Assembly: GCA_902728285.1 (NCBI GenBank)
Contig: CACVBU010000702.1
Coordinates: 631,499 to 695,498, forward strand
Direction of reading: 5' to 3'
Length of the DNA: 64,000 nucleotides
Origin: Clytia hemisphaerica
Taxonomy: Eukaryota > Cnidaria > Hydrozoa > Leptothecata > Clytiidae
The translations under genes and the position numbers were made by a program. The number at the start of each line of letters is the position of its first letter. The first letter of the stretch is position 1. A model generated the notes under the pieces. The model worked only from the letters and a program-made list of their open reading frames with translations. It was not told the DNA's origin and made no database searches. This document shows, piece by piece, positions 1-11,200 of this stretch.

Positions 1-2
1 GT

Positions 3-3000
3 ACGTTGAGTTACTTAGTATTCGAACGAGCAATCGAATCAAAGCTGACATCTTTGTCTATCAAGTGGAGCAGTGGAGAACAAGACAAGTATGACCAAAA
101 TGACATTCGCAAGTTTGCAGACTCCAGGAACCCAATCAAAGCAAGACCAGATCATGTTTGGGTGTTGGTCGAGTTATTGAAGGAAGTTTACGATGACAAG
201 AAAATGAAAGAAGCAGCTGCTGTGAATGGTGCCAAGCATAACAAAGCTGATGATGACGAAAGTTTTGGTCAGATTGACGACAATGGGGATGCTGAAAAAG
301 CTGTTGATTCTACTGAAGTGGAAACAGTGGAGATGAGAAAGCTACTCGATGTTATTGCCAGTCATCACATGGTTAACGGATCCCTCAACAATTTCTTCGC
401 TCTAGATATAGCATATCTTCTTCAAATATGCTATCTTGAGGACAAAGACTTCGCAAAATTCATCTACGAAGCATTTTGCTCACGAAAAATGAGTGGTGGA
501 ATCAAAGGGGAATTAATGTCAAAAAACTCTGTTACTTACATGTCAGACTGGCCAGCCAAGGAAATCTTATCCGAGGAAACATTTATTCGGCAATTGGGAG
601 TGGAAAACCAACATCAAACCTTGGAAATAATGATCAGGCTTATACCAAAAACCATCCAAGAAGATAGTACAGAATTGTATTGGGATATTCTATGTGCAGC
701 ACATGAGAAGGTTTGTAGTGAATTAGACCTTGATGTTTGGTATGCGTCAATCCAGTATATGACACCTGTTATAAAGAAGCTTGTGACGAAAAAATCGGAT
801 CAATCAACACCTAAAGAATGGTTGACGATAATCTTTGATATTCTGAAGCATAGCCAGTGCTCTGAAAATAGAACAAAATTTGTAGAGTGGCTTTTAGAAG
901 TCGTGTTGGATGTCAGTGGTTCGTTGATGTATATCCTTAAAGCTGGTCTGATCGAGAAATTTGAAAAAATGTCGATAAAGATCTCCAAAGAAAAGCTACT
1001 CAAGTTGTTCCGGGCATTTCTTAATGAAGTCATTGAGGATAGTCACACTGAGGCATTCAATTCCCTGATGATGTATGTCCACGATTTGTTAGTGAGGACA
1101 GATATTGTGTCAGACTTGAATAATCGCGATCTTCAATCTCTTAAAGAAATATTGGAAAGACTTCTCAAGGCCTTCAGATACAGCTCGACATTTGAAACAA
1201 AATACCGAATCACTGAATGTATAGTAACTATCGTCAAAAACACTGATCCAGAATGCATCGTCAAGTGTTTTTCGAGTGAAAAAGATGTTAAAAGTTTCCT
1301 CATATATCTTCTATCCGAAAGATTTGACAAGAGAGATTTCAAGCCTGTCATTGCAGTATTAGGAAAATACTGTAAAGGAATACATCTTCGTGCTGTCATG
1401 GACCTCGTCATAAATACATTGTTCAAAGATACGAACAACAGTGGATTACCTCAATCACCGATTGAATCTTCATCAATTATGGTTTTCAAGTTACTCTGTG
1501 ACATTTACTTGCAGCAAAATCACACACAGTTGAAGCAGCTGTTTGAAGATAATCTCCATATTCTCCTCCGTGGTTTTAAGCACAGAGATCAAGGTATAAA
1601 ACAAAGTTGCATTCTTGTCATCTCAACCATCATGGGTCTTGACAAAGGACAGCAAAAAGGCTTAGTCGATATCTACCTCAACGAAACCAACCATTTTGGA
1701 TCAAAGACAGCTAGAAGTGGGTATGATAGTTTCATAGATGTTTTGAATCGATATGTCAGCAACAAGTCTCGTCACCTTCCTATGTCAACATTCAAATTAC
1801 AAGATTGTCAAAACGAGATCAACAGACTCTCCAGAGATAGCCCTTCCAAGCAGCCACCAACTACATTGGACAACACTGTTATAGAAATTCCAGAAAAGCT
1901 AAAACAGTATGTGATTAAACCGAAGCCGTTGGTTGAGACAGAAACAATGAAGAAGAATCTGGATTTGATCATGAGTGTGGTGGAGAATCCATTGAATTTG
2001 TTGCTGGAAGGTGAAACGGGCGTTGGGAAGACAGCCATTATCAGCGAAGCAGCCAGGAGATTGGGGGCCCCATTGATTCGATTGAACCTTTCCTCATCTA
2101 CGTCAATTATGTCATTATTTGGTTCTTCCTTTCCAACAAAAATTGATGGCAAAATGCAAGTAGAATTCAAAGAAGGTCCATTCACTTTAGCATTCAAACT
2201 AGGAGCTTGGCTACTTTTGGACGAATTCAATTTAGCACCAGACAACGTGCTTTCATCCATCGAAAGCGCACTCGATACCGCTGTATTGATGCTGCCAACT
2301 GACTCCATCGAAAGTAGCGAACAAAGTGCAGACAAGAAGTACCTGGAGATTCCAATGCATCAAAATTTCCGTCTTTTCTGTACACAAAATCCAAGTACCG
2401 GCTTATTCAAAGGGAAACGAGAGAACCACTCCTCTTCCCTTTTATCAAGATTCACACCCGTCATAATCGCTCCTCCGACGAAAGAAGAAATAAAACAAAT
2501 TCTTCTGCACACTTTACACCAAAAAGAATATTCCATTGATCACTCAATTATTGCTGCCAAGATTAATGACCTTCATGCTGATGTATCAACCGAAATGAGA
2601 GACACAGACGAGGCTGATTGTGCTTATGCCAAAACGACAATAAGAGACGCCGTGAAACTGGCAAACAAAGCTTCGCGAATCTTGGAAATGTGTAATGAAA
2701 AACATTCAGAAGATGTGATGTCAATGATTGGCTACGCTGCTTTTTCTGTGTACGCTTCCCGTCTTAGACATAAAGACAACCGAGACATGATCAAAGGTAT
2801 CATTCAAAAATATTTCAAGTTGCAGAAACAGCAAAAGAAAGGTTTTTTCGAAGGAAATGAGCTAATTGGTCACATATCAAAGCAAAAATTGGAACCAGGA
2901 TTTTTAGAAGATGATAGAAAATCACCAGAAGATGAAACTGAGAAAATATTCATTGAATTCAGCAATTATGTCTACGAGAATGCCATGAAGCAAATTTTGC

Positions 3001-6000
3001 CAAATGCCATGAAAAATAAAGAAGTTCCAGCCATCGGTTATTCTCTATACAAATGGACACTTGATAAAATGTCATCAGAAATTCCGCTTCACAAAAAACT
3101 TCTATCTGTTATGCATAGGTACGAAAGTCTGGTTAAAACCGACCCTGAAAAACAGAATATGAAATGCGAAATCATCAATCTCACCATGAAATATTTTTCC
3201 ATATCTGATATCGATGGCAAGGAGCAGTCTCTTTTACACAACATTAAATCAATTACAAAAGAAGTGGAAGACTGCTGGGCGGAGATGATCGATGCAGTCA
3301 ATTTCAAACAACCCGTTCTTTTGACTGGTGAAAGTGGATGTGGAAAATCAACGGCAGTAGATACGCTGGCAAGACTGTCCGGCAAAAAAGTGATGCACCT
3401 TTATGTGACACCAGAAACAGAACCGGAGGCTTTGGTTGGTCAAAACGAACCAGACAAGGATAAAGTTGTGGCTTGGTCTGATGGTATCGTCACCAAAGCA
3501 TTTGATGAAGGCTATTGGCTTGTCATTGAAAATATTTCTGAAGCGCAGAGCACTGTTTTAGAAAGATTGAACTCAGTTCTTGAAATCCCACCACATTGGA
3601 CAGTGACAGAAAACCTTCAACGTGACAAAGATGGGGATACTAAAGATGAAGAAAGTGAGATTGCAATAAAGGAAGAGAAGAAAAAAAGAGCCCTTGAAGA
3701 TTTCCGTGTCTTCGCAACAATGACACCTCCTAAAAGTCGAGTATCTGAACATCTTTCAGGAGCAAACATCACGACAAATTCTGAACTTTCTCCTGCTTTA
3801 TACAATCGATTTAATGTCATTCACATGAAGAATACATTGGACTCGCAGACCTCACTTCTCAACATCTATAATACGATCGTAGATGAGCAACTAAAAGGTT
3901 ACGGTGATCGTTTCGTCGAGCTCTTCAGTAGAATCAGAAAGGCATCTAAGAAACCTGTTACCCTCCATCATTTTGAACGAGTGTTGGAGACTGCAAACAA
4001 ACTGGTAACCCTGAAAGCAAACGATGTCCCTTTAAGAGAGCTTTACACTGGTATCCATCTTCACCTTCTCGGAATGTTCCAGGATGAAAAAGAAATGTAT
4101 AGAGAAGTAAAAAGTGTGTTTCCCGAATACTCATGTGATCTAAAGAAGTATGCCAAACATCTAAAGGTGGTTGTAGACGAAGAAGAAGACAAAGGAGATT
4201 ACGTCATCTCTGAAAGTGAATCACCTTCCAGATATGAAATAGCGTGCAAGTTGGCTATTGCCATTTCCTGCGACTACCCTTGTTTATTGGAAGGCCCTGC
4301 TTCATGTGGAAAGTCGAGCATGGTTGATTACATTGCAAAATCAAAAGGTACAACAATGAAATACATCAACAATACAGAAAGTACTACCATGAATGATTAT
4401 GTCGGTTCATTCATGCCTGGTGGAGCTTACTCGAAAGGCCCTCTTGTTGAAGCAATGGAGAAGGGATATTTTTTCTTAGCTGATGAATTTGATCTTGCAG
4501 AACCAGCAGTTTTAAACATGCTCTATCCTCTCTTGGAAGGAAAGAAAGAAATCACAATTCCGAACAGCAGTCGTATGATCACCGCACACCCTAACTTCCG
4601 CTTTATTGCAGCCCAAAATGGAGCAACATATGCCGGAAGGAAAGAACTTCCGAAAAGTCTACGGTCGAGGTTTTCTGAGATCTTCTTCCAAGAATTCTCG
4701 GAAAATGAAATTCAAGCTATCATTGAAAAAAAAGCCGCTCGACTATTCAAAGATGATGAAGATTTCGATGTCAAGCTTTACTCACAGAATCTTGCGAGGA
4801 TGTTCATCAAGTTAAATTTATCATGTAGTAAATTTTGCAAGCTCACCCTGCGAGATTTATTCAAGTGGCTTAACAGAAAGAGAACCTTTCCCGATGCAAA
4901 GATGAGTCTTCTTGGCTTCGAATTACTTTACTCTCGCATCCAAGAAGAAAACGATAAAGGTACCATGGCAAAGATTTTCAGTGAAACATTCAATGATTTC
5001 CCATACTCTGAAAACCTTGAGTTTTGTGTACCTAAAATTTATGTCGGTGAGAATAAGTTGCAAAATGCCAACCACGTGCTGGTGTCTGAGAAGATGTCAA
5101 AATCCTTGCAAATATCAAATGAATTAATGGATGAAATCAGTCGATCAACAAAAAGCTTTCAAGAGGATTTGTGGAATCTATGTGTCGCATTACACTGCAA
5201 CGAGCCCATTTTGCTGATTGGTCCAACATCATACAAGTCACATTTGATATCAACCTGGGCAAAAATGGTCAATCGAAACGATATCGAAACTGCTCTTTGT
5301 AATAACTCTACTGATTCCGCTGACATTCTTGGTAGACTCAGACCTTATTCAGAGGTGGAATGTTTCAACTTAGCTTTGATTAGCTCCAAACAATTCACAA
5401 CACTATATACACAGTTAGCGAAGGCATACTCAAGTGAAAATGAAGAAATAAACAATTTTGAAAAAGTGCTTGACAACACCAAAGAAAAAAGTTATGATCT
5501 GGCGAAGGCAATATCACTGATCGATTTTGAAGATTCATCAAAAGCAAGAAATGCTACTGAAGGAAACCACGATGAATATGAAGGCTATCATTCAAGTGAC
5601 GATGATGATGATGATGAAAGTTTTGGAGTGCCAATTGAAGATGAATTGCCACCTGAATATTCCAACATAAACAGTATTATCAGTGACAGTGACTCTGATA
5701 GTAACTACGAATCTCAATACTACGAAGACGAAGACTACCAAGAAAATGAAAGTGAGGATGAAGGAAGAAAGGGAAAATCTTTTGGCGATGATGATGATGA
5801 CGATGACGATGAGGAGATCACCTCTGGCGATGATGACGATGACGAAGATACCTCCATAGATGCTAACAGTGTGGATAACCATGACCAAGGCGAGGTTGAT
5901 AGAAATACCCCTTACCAAACATTTGGAAGCGAGGATGAAGATGACGAGGCTGATCTTGATGATATAAGTGAGCAGTCAGAATCCGAGTCAGACTCTACCA

Positions 6001-8258
6001 GTTCAGACATTGACGGGGAAGATCTGGAAGAAAGCAATGAAGGTGACAATTCAGTTGTTATAAAACTTGAAAAAGCAACATCAAAGAACCAAACATGCTT
6101 TCAACTGATTCAAATAATAAGAACTGAAATGTCGAAGTTGGTGAAAGGAATCAAAAAGTTCATACCGAAAGAAGAGGTCCACACTTTATTTTTTATTTAC
6201 CAGAGATTCGTGGCTGTATTTGAAGAAGTCAAAAGAGTAGTAGAAAAACCGGATGTCGCTGTCCAAACGTTCTTATTCCAAGATGGGCCATGTACAAAAG
6301 CTGTCAAAAATGGTTCAGTGTTGATCATGAGGGATGTCAATCTACCCTCGCAAGCTGTTATTGAACGATTAAATAACTTGTTAGAACCGATGAAGCCCGA
6401 GTTCTGTCTCAATGAAGACTTCACTCTCAAAACATTGGAAGATGGAGAGTCACAAGGTAATGAAATGACAGTACCGGAGACGATAAGGATTATTGGCACC
6501 GTTCATACCAAAGACATAGGAAGACACAAGCTGAATTTGAGTCCTGCTTTACGGTCGAGGATGACAGAGATCAGGACTAAGTGCTACACAGATGATGAAC
6601 TGCTTTCAATGCTACAGTTCCCAGACATCGAAAATCGGGAGGATATTTTGCAGAAGATAAAAAGAATCATACAAAAAGTGAATCAATACACGAATATCAC
6701 TTCAAAAGATATTGTTCGATTGAACAGTTTTGTTAACAGCTTATACACCAAAAGTAACTTCAAAGAAATACTCGCTCTTGGTATGATTTTCTTGTGGGCT
6801 GATCAGATACCATTTGGTTATGAATCAAAAGAGATATATCACCCGTACAAAGAGGTATTGTCGAATTTCGATCTTGATATAGAATCAATTAAGGCAATAG
6901 TCTTGGGAAAAGATTTCAAATGTATGCTACAAGAAAGGATCGAAACAGAAAATCTAGGAGATTTAAATGTCGCAAGAATCATCGGGACTCCCTTAGTGTG
7001 TCCGACTGCACCTGGTAACAAAATCGATCTGTGTCCTGAATTGGATCTGTATTTGTCAAAATCAGCATTTCGAAATGTATGTCGTGTATTTTCAGCATCT
7101 GCAAGTGGACTGAATTTGCTTTTGAATGGACCACCCGGTGTGGGGAAGACAAAAATCATCAAGGAATTGTCCAAAGCTTTAGGATTCGAATGCGAGAGAA
7201 TCAATTTCAGCGCCAACACAACTTACGAAGATCTGATCGGAAACTTCTTGCCCATCGTCGAAGAAGGTGGAAGTAAAAGAACAATCAATTTCATGGAAGG
7301 AAGACTTTTGAAAGCGCTAAAACGATCAGAAACAACTTGGATCTTATTGGATGAATTGAATCTTGCTCACCCCTCACTGCTGCAAAAACTGATGCCTTTA
7401 TTCACAGGTGCTAAGGAGTTCCGAAATGAAGCAACTAACGAGATAATCAAGTTGAAGAGATTACACATTTTTGCCACCAAAAACCCTGAAACCATCGGTG
7501 GTGGGAGAAACAAATTGCCGGAGGCTGTGGATTCTTGCTTCACCAAAATTTACCTCACCCAATTTGACGAGAAGGAGCTAAAAGCTATCGGCGAGTTCAA
7601 AATGCAGGATGCTAAAGACAGTGGTGTAATCAGTGAGGCAAATGTCAACAAAATTTTGAAATTTCACACAAAAATGTGTCAAGATGCAAAACTCAAGCTT
7701 TATTCTAAACAGGAGCCTTTCAACCTTCGTGACCTTGAGAAGTTCATACTTTTGATGGAGAAGACATCTGAGTTTCATCGACTCGGGATAGCAGGCACTG
7801 ACCAAATGTTTGAAAATGAATCGCACACTGGAGTACAAGATGAATGCATCAGAACGAATTTGAACCTTATCTATGGAAAACGTTTCAGAAAAGTGGAAGA
7901 TCAAAATTATGTTCAGGAGGAAGTTGACAAGGCTTTTCCAAAGCAAGTTGCCTCAGTTGCCGAAAATTGTACGATTGAAACTGAACTGAAAGGCTTTTCA
8001 AGGATTGGGCATCTCTATATCAATAAAGGAGGATACACTTCGGCTAGCTCATTTCACGTTTCGAACTTCATCTGTCAAAACCTTTTAGATGTAAGTGCAG
8101 CTATTCACACTGGATTAGCTATTTTGCTTCAAGGTGGAAATTCGGCCGGAAAACGTCACTTATCCGACATCTTTCACAGATTTGTCAACGGAAGCTCATT
8201 GTTTTCCCTGCAACAAAAGATACTACGACAAGCGACCTCATTGGCTCTTGGACAGTGA
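3..8258 (+). CDS. Giant midasin-like AAA+ protein, 5' part of the long exon (partial at left edge)
   Basis: The frame is open from the left edge, so the true start lies outside the window. Counting residues from base 3, about 1-640 are helical with no recognised domain. Midasin/dynein-type AAA modules follow: AAA1 Walker A GETGVGKT near residue 670 with Walker B LLLDEF; AAA2 GESGCGKS near 1109 but LVIEN at Walker B; AAA3 GPASCGKS near 1431 with FLADEF; AAA4 with broken Walker A GPTSYKS near 1740; AAA5 GPPGVGKT near 2376 with ILLDEL; AAA6 GGNSAGKR near 2711. A D/E/S-rich tract (about 1855-2010) splits AAA4. In known midasins six such modules form one pseudo-hexameric ring that remodels pre-ribosomes in the nucleus; that role here is inference only. 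The frame ends at 8258, inside AAA6, but coding continues in another frame from about 8219. The antisense frames over this exon are shadows. Confidence 0.9.
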   Translation, partial: TLSYLVFERAIESKLTSLSIKWSSGEQDKYDQNDIRKFADSRNPIKARPDHVWVLVELLKEVYDDKKMKEAAAVNGAKHNKADDDESFGQIDDNGDAEKAVDSTEVETVEMRKLLDVIASHHMVNGSLNNFFALDIAYLLQICYLEDKDFAKFIYEAFCSRKMSGGIKGELMSKNSVTYMSDWPAKEILSEETFIRQLGVENQHQTLEIMIRLIPKTIQEDSTELYWDILCAAHEKVCSELDLDVWYASIQYMTPVIKKLVTKKSDQSTPKEWLTIIFDILKHSQCSENRTKFVEWLLEVVLDVSGSLMYILKAGLIEKFEKMSIKISKEKLLKLFRAFLNEVIEDSHTEAFNSLMMYVHDLLVRTDIVSDLNNRDLQSLKEILERLLKAFRYSSTFETKYRITECIVTIVKNTDPECIVKCFSSEKDVKSFLIYLLSERFDKRDFKPVIAVLGKYCKGIHLRAVMDLVINTLFKDTNNSGLPQSPIESSSIMVFKLLCDIYLQQNHTQLKQLFEDNLHILLRGFKHRDQGIKQSCILVISTIMGLDKGQQKGLVDIYLNETNHFGSKTARSGYDSFIDVLNRYVSNKSRHLPMSTFKLQDCQNEINRLSRDSPSKQPPTTLDNTVIEIPEKLKQYVIKPKPLVETETMKKNLDLIMSVVENPLNLLLEGETGVGKTAIISEAARRLGAPLIRLNLSSSTSIMSLFGSSFPTKIDGKMQVEFKEGPFTLAFKLGAWLLLDEFNLAPDNVLSSIESALDTAVLMLPTDSIESSEQSADKKYLEIPMHQNFRLFCTQNPSTGLFKGKRENHSSSLLSRFTPVIIAPPTKEEIKQILLHTLHQKEYSIDHSIIAAKINDLHADVSTEMRDTDEADCAYAKTTIRDAVKLANKASRILEMCNEKHSEDVMSMIGYAAFSVYASRLRHKDNRDMIKGIIQKYFKLQKQQKKGFFEGNELIGHISKQKLEPGFLEDDRKSPEDETEKIFIEFSNYVYENAMKQILPNAMKNKEVPAIGYSLYKWTLDKMSSEIPLHKKLLSVMHRYESLVKTDPEKQNMKCEIINLTMKYFSISDIDGKEQSLLHNIKSITKEVEDCWAEMIDAVNFKQPVLLTGESGCGKSTAVDTLARLSGKKVMHLYVTPETEPEALVGQNEPDKDKVVAWSDGIVTKAFDEGYWLVIENISEAQSTVLERLNSVLEIPPHWTVTENLQRDKDGDTKDEESEIAIKEEKKKRALEDFRVFATMTPPKSRVSEHLSGANITTNSELSPALYNRFNVIHMKNTLDSQTSLLNIYNTIVDEQLKGYGDRFVELFSRIRKASKKPVTLHHFERVLETANKLVTLKANDVPLRELYTGIHLHLLGMFQDEKEMYREVKSVFPEYSCDLKKYAKHLKVVVDEEEDKGDYVISESESPSRYEIACKLAIAISCDYPCLLEGPASCGKSSMVDYIAKSKGTTMKYINNTESTTMNDYVGSFMPGGAYSKGPLVEAMEKGYFFLADEFDLAEPAVLNMLYPLLEGKKEITIPNSSRMITAHPNFRFIAAQNGATYAGRKELPKSLRSRFSEIFFQEFSENEIQAIIEKKAARLFKDDEDFDVKLYSQNLARMFIKLNLSCSKFCKLTLRDLFKWLNRKRTFPDAKMSLLGFELLYSRIQEENDKGTMAKIFSETFNDFPYSENLEFCVPKIYVGENKLQNANHVLVSEKMSKSLQISNELMDEISRSTKSFQEDLWNLCVALHCNEPILLIGPTSYKSHLISTWAKMVNRNDIETALCNNSTDSADILGRLRPYSEVECFNLALISSKQFTTLYTQLAKAYSSENEEINNFEKVLDNTKEKSYDLAKAISLIDFEDSSKARNATEGNHDEYEGYHSSDDDDDDESFGVPIEDELPPEYSNINSIISDSDSDSNYESQYYEDEDYQENESEDEGRKGKSFGDDDDDDDDEEITSGDDDDDEDTSIDANSVDNHDQGEVDRNTPYQTFGSEDEDDEADLDDISEQSESESDSTSSDIDGEDLEESNEGDNSVVIKLEKATSKNQTCFQLIQIIRTEMSKLVKGIKKFIPKEEVHTLFFIYQRFVAVFEEVKRVVEKPDVAVQTFLFQDGPCTKAVKNGSVLIMRDVNLPSQAVIERLNNLLEPMKPEFCLNEDFTLKTLEDGESQGNEMTVPETIRIIGTVHTKDIGRHKLNLSPALRSRMTEIRTKCYTDDELLSMLQFPDIENREDILQKIKRIIQKVNQYTNITSKDIVRLNSFVNSLYTKSNFKEILALGMIFLWADQIPFGYESKEIYHPYKEVLSNFDLDIESIKAIVLGKDFKCMLQERIETENLGDLNVARIIGTPLVCPTAPGNKIDLCPELDLYLSKSAFRNVCRVFSASASGLNLLLNGPPGVGKTKIIKELSKALGFECERINFSANTTYEDLIGNFLPIVEEGGSKRTINFMEGRLLKALKRSETTWILLDELNLAHPSLLQKLMPLFTGAKEFRNEATNEIIKLKRLHIFATKNPETIGGGRNKLPEAVDSCFTKIYLTQFDEKELKAIGEFKMQDAKDSGVISEANVNKILKFHTKMCQDAKLKLYSKQEPFNLRDLEKFILLMEKTSEFHRLGIAGTDQMFENESHTGVQDECIRTNLNLIYGKRFRKVEDQNYVQEEVDKAFPKQVASVAENCTIETELKGFSRIGHLYINKGGYTSASSFHVSNFICQNLLDVSAAIHTGLAILLQGGNSAGKRHLSDIFHRFVNGSSLFSLQQKILRQATSLALGQ
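8215..8218 (+). other. Frame break in AAA6, probable one-base deletion in an A run
   Basis: Coding passes from the first frame to the frame of the downstream 15-kb open region within AAA6. In AAA1, 2, 3 and 5 exactly 27 residues separate the Walker A GK[TS] from the next hydrophobic-hydrophobic-Gly motif (LFG, LVG, YVG, LIG). In AAA6 the same 27-residue spacing to LIG is recovered only if the run AAAA at 8215-8218 is one base longer. The frame-2 codons just downstream read DTTTSDLIGSW, the expected motif. Sequencing or assembly error, a recent null allele and ribosomal frameshifting are all possible. An intron is unlikely because no residues appear to be missing. Confidence 0.75.
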
Positions 8259-11200
8259 ACAGTGCTAAGAAACTCTTTGAAAAGATTCACTCTTCTCTTA
8301 GAATATGTTCGCGTTACCTGTTACTTTATTGTATTACCGATTCTCTAGATGATGAAGTGCTGGGGGAGCTTACTGAACTTTTTAAATCAAATCCCATACT
8401 ATGCACAAAAAGCATTGATGAAAATAGCGAGAATGTATCAGCAATCAAAGACTGTGTTTCAGCATTGAACGCTCTAGCAGAAAAACTAAAGCGTAAAAAC
8501 ACTTGGCTTTCTACAGATTTTGGATCCAAGATAAAGGATAGCGTTGACAGACTCAATATGTTTATGAATTCGTATTCTCAAAGTGATGTCCATTTTGTGT
8601 TTATCGAGGGACCACTCTTGGAAGCCATCAGGAATGGTCATTGGTTTTTGTTAGACAACATTGGTCAAGCACCCGGTGATGTTTTGGAAAGACTGAATTC
8701 CCTGTTGGAGGCTGACCCTGAACTTGAGCTATGTGAAGGAGCTAAGATGGAAACTCTTTCAAGGAAGAACGGTAAAATTCACAAAGAATTCCGTTTTATC
8801 TCAACTTTGAATACAGAAAGAAAAGGTAGCAATCTTAGTACTGCTATACTTAATCGTTGCATAATTATAAATTTGAAAAAGTTGGATACTCCTTTAACCG
8901 TACCGAATCGTACAAAGAAATCTGAGAATCAAGCAGAGGATCTGCAAAAGTCAATCGAAACAATTCCTGTCTTCGACATCCTTTGCCAAATGTTTCAACA
9001 TTTGGGAAACACCGAGTCATTTGTATCCGTTATTTTGAAATTCCACAATAAAATGATTGAGTTACAAAAGCAAAAGGAAATTGCAACTATCAACAATTAC
9101 AACTTCAATGTAAGAAACGTTTTAGCAGCAGCCAAAGTAACACTGAGTCGACTGAAGATCACGGGCTCTACCTTACTCTCGTCGCTGACAACAGCCATCG
9201 AAAGATGTTATTTCAATGCAATCCTTAAAAAAGGCAACACTGAACGTGCGCTAGAAGAGTATTTGCAGATTCTTGGTAATCCAATGTTCCCAAAAGAAGA
9301 AAGCAAGCAAACGGTCAGACCGTCATTATGTGATTCCGACGAAGTGTGCATTCGTTTTGGTGAATTGGTCGTCGCAGTTCTTGAAGCCATCGGTTGTTTC
9401 ATGGAAAAATGTGATCTCTACTCGAAGAAAAATTCCACTACTCAACTCTTACACAAAGTCGTGAACGGCACCAGAACAATACTGGAATCACTTCAAATAC
9501 CCAACACCAATCTTTCTCTAGACAATCCCAATTTTGAGCTATCGAAAAATCTAATCCAGTGTATCAAAGCAGTTGTCAAAGTTGAATCATTTGAAAGATC
9601 TTCAAAAATCATGACGAAAATAGAATTAACTGAAAACCATTTTGTATCTACTATTCGTACCTACGTTAATAATACAAGCTTTGCAGATGGAAAAATGAAA
9701 CACGATATAGTTTCCTCGCTGTTGGTGAAGTATCATCTGTTGAAATTTGTTGTGCAAAATGTTCAACTATTGCTGGAAGAAACGCACTCAGCTAAAAATC
9801 TTGTCAAAGAGTGTACGGTGATCAGTACAACCCTTCAAAGGCTATCCTTCCTTTCAACTTACAGAAATTTTCTCTCTGGACTAGCAAAAGATGAATATCG
9901 CACGCTTCTTTCTGATATTGCATCAAAAGAATCATCATTGAAAGAAGTCAAATCTAAAGATCAAGATTCACAAGTGCTTAAAATCTTCATTGCGAGACTG
10001 GAGCAAGTGTACACGACTCCTTTGAGAAATCAGTCACATTCAAGAATTACTTTTCTTACAAACGTATTGAATTTACTGGTAACAAAATTTGGAATGGATA
10101 TATCCAAAAACACAATGCAATCTATCCTTACAGCGGAATTTCACGGAATGAAATTTCATTGCATGACAAAAATGCCATTTATCGCTCTCGAAAAACCAAC
10201 TAAAATGTTTGAAGAACACAAAGTGTTTGAAATAGAATTTTGTGGTCTATTAACCGGAATCATTTCGAAATCTGTTGAAAGTTTCAACCGTTGGATCAAA
10301 TTACTGGACTCTGACGAGATGGCCAAAGAAAGCGACGTGGACAGAAAAGCCCTTAAAGAAGAACTGATGGCGCTTTCAAACGAGGATTCTCTTTTAGAAG
10401 CTAAGAATATCAAGCAATCCCTGGTTAATTTCTTCCGTCAAAACCTCACACAGTACTTGTTGGTGCAATTCAACAAAGGCGTGCAGATCAATTTAACTGA
10501 TATTCAACTTCACTTCGACGCGACGATGACAAAGTTTGCAGTGGATTTGATATTTTTCTTCAAGCACGTTCTCACAATGTTCACCAAAAAATGGAAAACA
10601 AAGTTGTTGTTCAGCAAAGATTTTACGCAAATGGATGCAAATTATTTGATGATTCATGTGCTTTTGGAGAACGAAGAAGTTGCAGTTATCAATCCATTCT
10701 TCAAAGCTGACATTGTAGATGTAACTTATTTCGCTTCGATTCACAGAGAAAAATCTCAATTGACAGATACAATCAAGTTCTACGAAGAATACTGTTCTAA
10801 AAGATATCCCTTGCGAGAAATTAAAACCACAATCGTGTCTGTTGAAAGTTTCTGTCCTCAGCGTGGCGAGTATGATATCATTTCGCACTTGCTTACCATT
10901 TATGCTGACAAGGGTCGATCATCTGGAGGAATAGTCGTGAACGAAGAAAATTTGAACCACTTGAAAAACAATGTGCGGTTAATTATGCCCCAAACAACAT
11001 TAGGAAGTCCAGAAAACTTCTTGGATGTGATCGAAGAGCTGGATAACTTTTTCGAAAAATGTGAGAAAGGTCAACGTATCAGTGCAGCTGAATCCCTCGA
11101 AAAATTAGAGACAATGTCTGAGATGTTAGAAATTCGCCGCTCTAGCTTGATAAATGCGATGAAACCAGCTACAATCCGAGAAAAGACACAATTATTACAT

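Noticed and set aside
5592..5918. Hydrophobic antisense protein rich in Ile and Val
   Set aside because: It is the reverse reading of the GAT/GAC-rich acidic tract of the giant protein.
8255..8260. A second gene starting with GTG at 8255, overlapping the first by four bases like a bacterial operon
   Set aside because: The frame is open upstream of this GTG, and the split falls inside one AAA module whose two halves complement each other; the rest of the window is clearly eukaryotic.
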